Positions 1-9,305 of a stretch of DNA of 64,000 bases are shown in pieces; the stretch's first letter is position 1; each line of letters opens with the position of its first letter. This stretch comes from Tanytarsus gracilentus (Eukaryota; Arthropoda; Insecta; Diptera; Chironomidae), in contig JAXRKN010000045.1 in NCBI GenBank assembly GCA_038502055.1, positions 2,564,501-2,628,500 on the forward strand. The letters run 5' to 3'. The notes under the pieces are model-generated. The model was given only the letters and a program-made list of their open reading frames with translations. It was not told where the DNA came from and ran no database searches. The position numbers and the translations under genes were made by a program.

Positions 1-326
1 GCGAACTTTAGCACTCTAATTTTTAAATGACTTTTGCACAGCTAAGAAATTAATTTAATTAAACATGCAGGATTTGGGAAAGTATTACAAACTGTGAAAA
101 CTTTCCAAATTAAGTTTTGGCAAAATAATTTTTGAAATTGCGTCACAAGTAAAATCTAAAAAATTCCATTATCACTCTACAATCAGCATTGTTCATGATC
201 TTGAAATTCTTTTTACGCGCATTAGAAGAGAATTTATTTCGCTCTCACTTTAAAATCTTTGCACACTCTTAATTCTACCAGTTGATTAAGTTTAAATTTT
301 CCCTCCAAAAAAAAAAGATTTCTTAC

Positions 327-408
327 CAAGTAAAAGTCCGTCCATATCAAATATGACATGCGTAACTTTGTGATAGTTGGCTGTTTGTATTTGAGTGTGG
401 ATAGTCAT
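327..408 (-). CDS. HAD-superfamily phosphatase, pseudouridine-5'-phosphatase/GS1-like; first coding exon only
   Basis: Only the first exon of a gene leaving the window on the left is visible. From the ATG at 408 it reads MTIHTQIQTANYHKVTHV, then IFDMDGLLL, and stops at a GTAAGA donor (exon end 327) with one base of the next codon. The segment hhFDMDGLLL is HAD motif I: the first Asp is the nucleophile and the second the general acid. The KVTHVIFDMDG lead-in resembles the GS1/HDHD1 (pseudouridine-5'-phosphatase) group, which dephosphorylates small phosphometabolites. The second exon, expected to begin D-T-E, is not in the 326 bases to the left, so the identity rests on about 27 residues. Another HAD phosphatase of the same layout is possible. 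A TATA box lies 57 bases upstream of the ATG. Confidence 0.6.
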
Positions 409-464
409 CTTGACGAGTGAACTTCTGAATATACTTTGAATCCTCATCATATTGTCGCCGCTCT

Positions 465-470
465 TTTATA
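465..470 (-). promoter_or_regulatory. TATA box of the GS1-like gene
   Basis: TATAAA on the minus strand, about 60 bases upstream of the start codon at 408. The distance leaves room for a 25-35 base 5' leader. Assigned by position only. Confidence 0.4.
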
Positions 471-1933
471 CTAAAACTCACGATCACATCCAATTGTATG
501 AATGGAGAGGATTTTCTCAATGCATGCACGCGAACTATGTGTGATATAGTACTCAAGCTTGAAAGGAAAATAAAAGAGGGAGGACAATCGCGTGTAGTTA
601 AGAGAAAATTAAGTTTTCTTCCGGTAAAAGAAAATTTTTCGAGTGCGAGGAAAATAAACTTACTCAATAGCCGAGAAGATAGCTACGATCGATGGTTTTT
701 GGGGGTTTTAAAAATAAAAAAACAGTTATTTAATTTAATTCTGAGTTATGCTGCCGCATTTTATTCATTCGTTTCGGACAGCGTGGGATAGTTTAATATC
801 TAAATATACATAATTGTACTTATATTCTAGCTTCATGTGTGATTCATTTTTTTATATTAACAAGAAATTAATATTTTCAGCACATTAAAAATTTTTTACA
901 GTCATGAAAAACTCAAAATTGATTGAGAACGTTTTCCTTTGCTACCAAGTAATGTGAGATTATTTCAATCTCTCAAACAAAAATTAAATAAAATTTTTTA
1001 AACTTAGCCAATACTCATTAAAATGCCTTTAAGCCCTTGCGGTTGATGTGGTTTAGGTTGCTTAATGTCTGTCGGTCCATGGATCGAAAGATTCTCTTCC
1101 CTTTGCCTATATGTATATTTTTGATAAAATTAAAGTCATTGCTGTTTATAATTGACATGCGCATGCAGGTATATATTTTTTGTCACCTATCACCTCAATT
1201 TTAAAGAGACAATTAATGAAAACAAAGGGATATAGATTAGAAGCACAAATTAACCTTTTGTTGACAATCAATTTTGAGTTCAAGGGATGAATACAAAGGT
1301 TAAAGTTTTCAGCACCAAAGAAATATTTTTGAAAAGTATTCATTCCTTGACTATTGGTTTTTTTATCAAGCAATTTATTTTGCTTGTTCTTAAAATCTCT
1401 TATGAACTTATTACAGAACTTTTTTAAAAAATATTTTCATTGGTTCTTATATGGATAAACTAAACGATAATCATGAGCAAATGAAATGATTAGTGCATGA
1501 AAAATATTATTGATGATTCAAGATGTACTAATTAATTAAGATGATTATGATGATGATGATAGGTTTCCCGTATTGAAAAATATGAAAAAATTCAATTTCT
1601 TCCGAACATCTAAACAGAAAGTAAGCAGGTTGACACTTTTTTTTCTATGCAAACATTTTGGTTGAGCGAAAGCTGCCAGGAAGATTTTCGCCACCAAAAT
1701 TATTTTTGCGCGTGCAGCTTAATGAATTTCTTAAACATAAATTCTTTTGTCATCTTTCAGAGCCGTCCAATAATTTACATTTTCATATTTTCTCAAACGA
1801 TAGAATCTTTTCTTATCCTAAAATTATATAGATTTGGGATAGTAGATGCCATTTTTTGGAGATTAAAAGCGAGGAGATGTGATGGTTATATGCACATAAA
1901 ATCTCTCCTTTTTTTTCTGTTGAATTAACTAAC
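471..1933. other. Intergenic / diablo 3' UTR, no gene seen
   Basis: AT-rich sequence between the diablo stop and the GS1-like promoter, both genes being on the minus strand. The right part must contain the diablo 3' UTR. Open frames here have no recognisable protein character. A short GAT repeat lies near 1540-1560. Nothing else is recognisable. Confidence 0.5.
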
Positions 1934-4059
1934 TCACCACATATAGCTATTTTCAGTTTCACTTCTATGCTTCATAACGCCAACACCTCCGCCTAATCGC
2001 CGATAATTCATACAGCCGCACAATCGCCACTGATTTGTATCTTGATCGTAGACTTCGATTGTTTTCAAGTAAGCTGTACCATCAAAGCCGCCAACTGCGT
2101 AGAGAGCACCGTTAACTACTGCCAGACCAACCTAATTAAATTAAAAATATTTTTGGTAATTTAGCGGTTTAAAAGTAATTAACTCACGCCAGATCGTCTC
2201 GAGGTCATGGCGACTATTGGTGACCATGAGTTTGTGTGTGGATTGTATCGTTCTGCAGAACTAAGTTCCATACAATCGTCCCTTCCGCCAACGGCATAAA
2301 TGAAATTATTAAAAACTGCACAGCCAAGATGCTTTCTTCGCGTTGACATGGGTGAAACAACTGTCCATTTGTTCTGCATTTTTTAAAATTTATAGATTTA
2401 AGTTTTTTTTTTTGGGATAATCAATTTAACAAACCTGTCTAGGATCATATCGTTCGACAGTATTGAGAGGAGTGCTTCCATCACTGCCACCGATTGCATA
2501 GAGATAACCTCCGAGGACTGCGACGGCCACACCGAGTCGACGCGTGGTCATTGGAGCCACTTTTGTCCACTAAAAGAAATTTTAATTGTATTTTATTTTT
2601 TGAAAAACTAATAATTGATAATTACTCACTTTATTTTCTTTGGGGCAGAATCTTTCAACATGATTCAAGCATTGAACGCCGTCTTGACCTCCGACAGCAT
2701 ATAGATAGCCGTCAAGTACCGCAACGCCTACACTAGTACGGCAGGAGGTGGTCGGTGCTACATCACAACTCCATTGATTTGTCTTTAATTAGAATTTATT
2801 AGTAAACTAAAGTAATGCAATCAAAAAAGTTAACCTGTGGATCGTAACGCTCAATAGAATTGAGGTAGGATTGTCCATCGTGGCCACCAACAGCATATAA
2901 TAAATCGTTACAAACTGCGACACCAACGCCGCATCTTCTTTTTGACATGGGCGCAACCTTAGTAAGAAAAATAATTCATTTAATTTTTTCAACGCTTTAC
3001 GCTCAAATTATATTTACCATTTTCCATTCGAGACTGTTTGGATCGAATCTTTCAACAGAAGCAATTGCATCGCCACTACACCACCCACCGACGGCATAAA
3101 GAACTTCTCCACGTCGCGTCGGTCTTCGTGGACGTGTTCTAGGTCCTTGCATTAATGGACGTTCTTGCGGGAGCAATAAATAGTTTTTAGCTTCATCAAC
3201 GAGATCTCGACATGCCTCATCGCTTCGCACGAGCAAATCACTTCCGACTGTGCCAACAAGGAACTTGGGACTTAAAAGGGGCATTCGGACATGCTGCAAT
3301 ACTTGTGCCAGATGCTGTCTTCTTTCAGCAACGTTATATTTCAACCAAGCCATGACGGCATTAAACACCTGTTCCTCATTACGCACATTAAGTTCATCAC
3401 TGCAAATGATATCGACGAGTTGAGCGACGGGAAGAAGAAGAAATTCTTCGCTTTCCATCACTTCTTGGAAGTTGTGCTGGGTAAATTTATCTGCAATTCG
3501 CAATAATTCTCGACATCTGAAAAAAAAAGAGTTTTTATTAGCACAATAAAAATTTTAAATGGGTCCAATTGAATTAATAATATATATTTTGCTTTAATAC
3601 TCACGAATGGGTGTCTGCGAAAGCACGAATACCGAGACAATTAGACGGATCGAGTTGACGTTTTAAGAATTCACAACATATATCTTGTATCTCGGCTAAT
3701 TGAAGCAAGCACGCTGCGGGCAGGAGCGATTGAACGTTCGACTCTTCAACGATGATGTGTGATGTATAGCAAAAGTCAATGAGCAACTCCATAGCGTGCT
3801 CATCAATATCCCTTATAGTAACTTCAGTTTGTCGTGACTCTTCCAGTTCGCCGGTAAACATGGCTCGAAAGTATGGGCTGCATGCTGATAGGATGACGCG
3901 ATGCGCAAATATCTTACGGGCTCCAACATTCAATACGACGTCACACAATTCTCTATGCCTCCGAAGGACATTCAGTTCAGATAGCGTGATTTTGGGATGT
4001 TTCTCGGAGATGTGTGAGAGGCGAGCTGGAGAGCATGTATCCAGTGGAAGGATATCCAT
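1934..4059 (-). CDS. dbo: diablo / KLHL20-type BTB-BACK-Kelch protein
   Basis: Substrate adaptor of Cullin-3 ubiquitin ligases; the fly orthologue is diablo and the vertebrate one KLHL20. Seven exons join in frame: 4059-3605, 3516-3018, 2957-2835, 2782-2630, 2569-2435, 2373-2188 and 2131-1934, giving 582 residues. The BTB domain (about 25-130) includes RRHRELCDVVLNVG and the FAHRVILSA strand. BACK follows (about 145-245), with LRIADKFTQHNFQEV across the first junction. Six Kelch blades carry the YAVGG...ERYDP pattern, and introns tend to fall between blades. The C-terminus is short (GGGVGVMKHRSETENSYMW). The frame is open upstream of the ATG to a possible acceptor (TTACAG, exon start 4095), so a 5' UTR intron is likely, and a longer N-terminus like the fly's cannot be excluded. 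Alg14 diverges from the same 0.5-kb upstream region. Confidence 0.96.
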
Positions 4060-4586
4060 GGCTAGAGCTCGTCGTGGAAAATCGAATAAATCAATCTGTA
4101 AGAGAGTCGAGCCATCTTTAAAAATCTATTTACACTAAACTGTGCGCACACTGGACAATTCAATAAAAGCCACTTTCTTCTTCTTTTCAATCCACTTTGT
4201 CTTTTATTATCTCTTTTCAATAGGAACTCACTGGATGGAGTGTAGGAAATGAATTTTTTGTGAACTTATTGCACTAACAATGGACGAAAGAAGAAGAAAA
4301 ATTTCAACCCACAAAAAAATATCGAGAGAGAATTTTATTTTCAATTTATTGAATCGTCCCGAGCTTTTTGCGCAACAATTTTGCCACCTACTTTTGATGG
4401 TTTGTGTTACCTCGGTCATTAAGTATGTTTCGATCGTTATGTTCGCTAATTCATTGGTGAATTTTGATTTTTTCCTTTAATGCACTTAAAAAATATAACA
4501 CACTCACAACTTGATTAGAGCGCGAGCTTACTTTTTTGGGTGAAACTTTAAAAACTTTAAACGAGCAAAAATTGTAAACAATCGAA
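4060..4586. promoter_or_regulatory. Shared divergent promoter region of diablo and Alg14
   Basis: The 527 bases between the two start codons must contain both transcription starts. A minus-strand acceptor at 4096-4097 suggests a diablo leader exon further right. I see no convincing TATA box, so the starts are not placed. Confidence 0.5.
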
Positions 4587-6827
4587 ATGAATTATTTTGT
4601 TTTATTCTTCTTCGGTTTTGTTGGATTTTTGATAGGCCGTGTTATATCGCTTATTGCATCGTTATTTCTTCGCCAAAGAAGTTATCTTAATGCTGAATCA
4701 GGAAGAACTTTAATTGTTCTCGGATCGGGCGGTAATTATTAAAAAAAACAAGATGGGTCTGCAAACGGCGTTGCCATTTCCAATAGCTCCGCATAGATAA
4801 GTACCCTACTCCGTTGCAATGGGCATTAGTGGCACTCCTGACCGACCATGATAGACATTCCTCAAAAATCGTCAGTGTCAATCGATTCCTGATGCAATGA
4901 CGTGTTCAACGACATACATGAAGCCATAGTTCTGAAAAATGGACATTAGTAGCACTCCTGGCCGACCATGATGGACATTCCTAAAAATCGTCAGTGTCAA
5001 TCTATTCCTGATGCAATGACGAGTTATAAGACATACATGAAGCCATAGTTCTGAAAAATAGACATTAGTGGCACTCCTGGCCGGCCATGATGGACATTCC
5101 TCAAAAATCGTCAGTGTCAATCGATTCCTGATGCAATGACGAGTTCAACGACATACATGAAGCCATAGTTCTGAAAAATGGACATTTGTGGCACTCCTGG
5201 CCGGCCATGATGGACATTCCTCAAAAATCGTCAGTGTCAATCGATTCCTGATGCAATGACGAGTTCAACGACATACATGAAGCCATAGTTCTGAAAAATG
5301 GACATTAGTGGCACTCCTGGCCGGCCATGATGGACATTCCTCAAAAATCGTCAGTGCCAATCGATTCCTGATGCAATGACGAGTTCAACGACATACATGA
5401 AGCCATAGTTCTGAAAAATGGACATTAGTGGCACTCCTGGCCGGCCATGATGGACATTCCTCAAAAATCGTCAGTGTCAATCGATTCCTGATGCAATGAC
5501 GAGTTCAAGGACATACATGAAGCCATAGTTCTGAAAAATGGTCATTAGTGGCACTCCTGGCCGGCCATGATGGACATTCCTCAAAAATCGTCAGTGTCAA
5601 TCGATTCCTGATGCAATGACGAGTTCAACGACATACATGAAGCCATAGTTCTGAAAAATGGACATTAGTGGCACTCCTGGCCGGCCATGATGGACATTCC
5701 TCAAAAATCATCAATGCCAATTGATTCCTGGTCCAATGACGAGTTCAACGAGGTGCATGAAGCTATAGTTCTGAAAAATGGACATTAGTGGCACTCCTGG
5801 CCGGCCATGATGGACATTCCTCAAAAATAATCAATGTCAATCGATTTCTGATGCAAAAACGAGTTCAACGATACCCATGAAGCCATATAAGAGAAAATTT
5901 GTATGAAAAAGGACATTTTTGCACTCAGGGACGGTCCTTGGAGGGTCGTACCTCAAAACAAAATACTTCTTGCACAACTAGAGCCAAAACCCGATATTTA
6001 GCCACAAACCCGAATCAAATCCGACCAGCCGTTCTTGAGATATGCCGCCCACTAAGATCGTGAGAAAGTGAGAAAGTAAGAAAGTGAGAAAGTAAGAAAG
6101 TGAGAAAGTAAGATGACTTAAATGGCTCTAACTCCTCGTAGGATCAACCGATTTCAAATCTGTTTTCGCCAGTTTGTAGGGTTTGACTAGGCCTATAATT
6201 TGAGTATATGTTTTCATATTGCAAAATGTAATGTCTTGGCACTAGGGGTCGAAAACTGGTTTTGGAAAAATCCAAAATTAATATATAGCGGAGCTATAAT
6301 TATCAAAATAATTTTACAAATTTATTTATTTTTTAGGGCACACAACCGAAATGATTGAACTAGTTAAGAAGCTTGATAGAACAAAGTACATGCCACGATT
6401 CTATGTCGTGGCCGAAGGAGATCAAAATTCAGTAGATCGAGTGATGAGCATTGAGGATGATAAAGATCAATATAAAATTTATGTCATTACGCGAAGTCGA
6501 AAAGTTCATCAGACCTATGCATCGTCGATTCTTACAACACTTAGATCCCTAATAGATTGCTTTCCTCTCTTACTACACTCGCGTCCCGATCTCATTTTAT
6601 GTAATGGTCCGTCGACATGTGTACCCATTTGTTTAATAGCATTTTTACTTAAAGTACTCTATATAAATGCTAGTTGCAGAATCGCTTTCATCGAGAGCTA
6701 CTGTAGAGTTAAAACTCTTTCTTTGTCAGGATGGATTTTGCTCTATTTAACAGATATTTTTGTAGTCCAATGGCCTGACATTAAGAAATTGTCGAGAAAA
6801 ATTTTATACTTTGGTCGATTGACTTAG
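4587..6827 (+). CDS. Alg14: ALG14, UDP-GlcNAc transferase membrane subunit
   Basis: ALG14 anchors ALG13 on the cytosolic face of the ER; together they add the second GlcNAc of the dolichol-linked oligosaccharide. Two exons, 4587-4731 and 6337-6827, splice in frame (GGC G^GG CAC) to 211 residues. The N-terminal segment FVLFFFGFVGFLIGRVISLIASLFL (from residue 4) is the membrane anchor. The junction rebuilds the family signature VLGSGGHTTEMI, followed by YVVAEGDQNSVDR, the arginine-rich TRSRKVHQ, and LILCNGPSTCVPIC. The C-terminal FVQWPDIKK and the final YFGRLT are typical. The length fits the family. The single 1.6-kb intron is almost wholly filled by a repetitive mobile element (4748-6299). 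The gene is convergent with the zinc-finger gene, with 17 bases between stop codons. Confidence 0.95.
4748..6299 (+). mobile_element. HINE-like element, copy A (in the Alg14 intron)
   Basis: This copy starts ACAAGATGGGTCTGC and ends GCGGAGCTATAA, as do the copies at 23977, 38788 and 48825. Order from the left: a conserved head with subterminal ATAGCTCCGC; nine 120-bp tandem units; a 3' block with CTCAGGGACGGTCC; a GTRAGAAA microsatellite (about 6060-6110); about 180 bp of unique tail; and a terminal ATAGC-GGA-GCTAT hairpin that is the inverted partner of the subterminal motif. There is no terminal inverted repeat and no coding capacity. Structure points to a non-autonomous Helentron/HINE; that class is inferred, the repeat family itself is directly visible. 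Confidence 0.8.
4821..5890 (+). repeat. Tandem array of nine 120-bp units inside copy A
   Basis: The phrase GACATTAGTGGCACTCCTGG recurs near 4822, 4942, 5061, 5181, 5301, 5421, 5541, 5661 and 5781, a 120-base period with only a few substitutions in the central units. The last two units are more diverged. Most units hold a ClaI site (ATCGAT) in CAATCGATTCCTG and a GGCCGGCC-type segment. Open frames through the array are only translations of the repeat. Confidence 0.95.
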
Positions 6828-6828
6828 A

Positions 6829-6840
6829 AATAAATTTATT
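6829..6840. terminator. Bidirectional poly(A) signal shared by Alg14 and the zinc-finger gene
   Basis: The palindrome AATAAATTTATT reads AATAAA on both strands and fills most of the 17 bases between the Alg14 stop (6825-6827) and the opposing stop (6847-6845). Cleavage 10-30 bases beyond each hexamer would put each mRNA end inside the other gene's coding region. Confidence 0.7.
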
Positions 6841-6844
6841 CAAG

Positions 6845-8216
6845 TTATTCTGTTGAATCCAAAACTACTGCATAAATCTGTGAATCTTTGCTACTTTCAA
6901 TTTCCTCCACAATTTCATATTCTTCAATGACATCCATTTGATCAGCTTCACCTGCGTAATTGTCAGGATGAATCGCTTTCATGTGATCGTTTAACGCAAA
7001 GCCTCTCGCATAGGAAGCTCCACAAACTCCGCAAACATACTTTAGATTGTCATCCGTTCGATTATGAGTTGCCATGTGATTTTTAGCCGAATAAAGAGAT
7101 GAAAATGTCCGATTACAGATTTTACATGAGAAAGGTTTTGTGTGTGTATTTTTGTGACCAGCTAGTTGAACGGATGTTTTAAAGGACTTCGAACAGTAGG
7201 TACATTTAAATCTCTTCTCAGTGCCATGCGTGTTTAGATGGTGATTGTATACGCCTTGGGCCTTAAATCTTTTATTGCAGCCTGGATAGGTGCATACGTA
7301 CGGTCGCTCATCACTATGAACATTTCTCTTGTGAAGTGACAGGCAGTATGTGACTCGAAATGTCTTGCCGCAGATCTAGAAAAAAAGTATTTTTAATAAA
7401 TTCTATTTTGATTAAGGATCACAAAATACTTACATCACAGGCATAAGGTTTTTCGTTGGTGTGCACACGCTCATGTTTAACTTTTTCATGGGGTCTTTTA
7501 AATTCCTTTCCACAGTACTGACACTGATGAGAGCCTTTTGTTTTTTCAGTAGTTTTCTTGTCATTCTTTTTAACAAGTTCCAACGTGTTATTTTCTCTAT
7601 GAGCTATCATATGCATTTCTTGCTCATATTTCTCTTCAAAGGATTTATTGCAGAGCAAACAAACAAATGACGCTTGCGATGGTATTTGACTTGATCTGCT
7701 GAGAGCTTCCGCTGAATTTCTATGCATCGGAACATGCAAAAGTAAGGGTTTTCTTGAGTCAAATTCGGCATTGCATATTTTGCATCGGAAAAGAGCTAAT
7801 CCTGACGTTGTTTTGACTTCCTCACACATTTCCTTATTTCTAATATCCTTCTCTGAAAAGGAATCCTCAAGATCCTTGAAGAAGTCTTCGCCAGTGAGTG
7901 TTTTATGAGTTTTCATATGAGTGATAAATCTCTTATAGGATACAAATATCTTATTAAACGGACACTCGCTGCATTTGAAAAATCCCTCTTTAGTTTTGAT
8001 CAACGCAATTCCAACATTTTCGTCCGAGTCCTTCGAGCTTTCATTGTCGTCCTCTAATATCGTATATGTTCCATCGCTATTGCAGTGATATTTGGCAAGA
8101 TGTTCGTTGACATCAGAAAAACTCACGCTGCATTCATTACACTCGTAAATATCCTCATCATCAAGCCGCTCTTCTACCATCTCCAATGCCTCAAAAAGAT
8201 CATCTTCTTCTGCCAT
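6845..8216 (-). CDS. C2H2 zinc-finger protein, ten fingers
   Basis: Probable DNA-binding nuclear protein; I do not recognise a specific orthologue. Two exons, 8216-7434 and 7375-6845, join in frame (437 residues). An acidic N-terminus (MAEEDDLFEALEM) leads to an atypical finger at about 26-45. Further fingers begin FKCSEC, FRCKIC, FVCLLC, HQCQYC, YACDIC, YVCTYPGC, FKCTYC, FSCKIC and YVCGVC. The intron splits the sixth finger just after YACD, so the joined reading is strongly supported. TGEKP-like linkers occur as TNEKPY and SDERPY. No ZAD, BTB or KRAB-like domain is seen. The tail is acidic (EEYEIVEEIESSKD). The gene converges on Alg14 and diverges from Shank. Confidence 0.88.
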
Positions 8217-8648
8217 ACCTCGACCAACTTCAGATTGGATATTTGAAATTTTTTAAATCGGTTGTTGGGAATTTCTTCGGAACTGCGAACTGATTAAGAT
8301 GAGTTGTTTTATTAACTGTAAAGAGATATTAATTCTGTTTAATTAAGTTAAAGTGAAAATTTAGAGACTTTAAATAAAAGTTCAAAATTGCTAAATTTTG
8401 ATAAGTTTTAACAATTTTATGGACTCACTTACTTCAAATTCAAAGTTATAAAGACACTTTTAATTAACTCAACCGTTTAAGTTTGTTAAATACTCTACAA
8501 AAATGTTAATTTCTTAATTTAAAAGAAATCAAAACAAATTCTAAAAACTTTCAGAACTACGACCCCTTCGACATGTGAGCGACGTGAGCGCAACTGTTGA
8601 CACTCTCTCAAAATTCTCTCGTATGCAATCAAAATTATTCTCTCTTTC
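8217..8648. promoter_or_regulatory. Divergent intergenic region, zinc-finger gene / Shank
   Basis: AT-rich spacer between the zinc-finger start codon and the candidate Shank transcription start. An initiator-like TTCAGTC at 8646-8652 is the only core-promoter match I can point to; no TATA box or DPE is clear. Confidence 0.35.
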
Positions 8649-9305
8649 AGTCGCAGAAAAGAAACCAAACTGGTGGCATGTTTTTAAAAAATTTCCTAAG
8701 AAAAATTAAAATGTGAACTATTCCAAGGAATTTAAAGGAATTTCAATCGAAAATCGATTAAGGACAATCAAGATTATCCGAAAACTAACAGATAGCGTGT
8801 TTTTTAGTGAAAATTTTGCAACAAAAGAATTCGAAAAAGAAAACATTCATTGGAACCTGATTTTTTAGAAGAAAAAATAAAATACTCAATTTTGTGTGCA
8901 AAAAAAAAATAAGAACACAAGTGGGTGTAATTAAAGAAGCTCAAACCGATATCATTAACTTAACTCTATTACCGTATCTTTTGTGCTGATATAAAAAAAA
9001 ATAAAAAATAAAAATTAACGAAGAGAAAAAACCAAAGAAAGAAAAAAATCGATAATTCAGAAATTATACAAATAGGCAGCAGCAGCAGTGAGTGAGTGTG
9101 GATGTGGTGAAAATATCATAAGTGACTCTCGATAAAAAGTTCAAAAGAGAGTAGAAGAAATAGTTTGTAAAACCTTTGAGTGTGTTTGGCAGCAAAAAAA
9201 TAAAGAAATAGCTGCAAGGATATACGTGAAAAAATACACACACCCAAAAATTCATCTTTTCATCTTTTGTGGATTCCTTTAAAAAGAAGATTTTTTTTTT
9301 CGAGG
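8649..9305 (+). other. Candidate 5' UTR exon 1 of Shank
   Basis: The sequence has no coding character, contains a short CAG repeat (about 9075-9090), and ends at a strong donor, GTGAGT (9306-9311). The next good acceptor facing a Shank start codon is at 20559-20560, which would give a leader intron of 11.3 kb. Start and exon limits are inferred. Confidence 0.35.

Noticed and set aside
498..791. 97-residue plus-strand frame at the left edge
   Set aside because: No family character, biased composition, and it lies over the promoter of the minus-strand GS1-like gene.
4687..5120. Open frames with repeated MTLTIFEECPSWPARSA-like peptides
   Set aside because: These are translations of the 120-bp tandem units. 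The period is a multiple of three, so frames stay open without selection; no start context or conservation argues for a protein.
4821..5890. CRISPR-like regular array
   Set aside because: The whole 120-bp unit is repeated with no unique spacers, the host is an animal, and the array belongs to a transposon.
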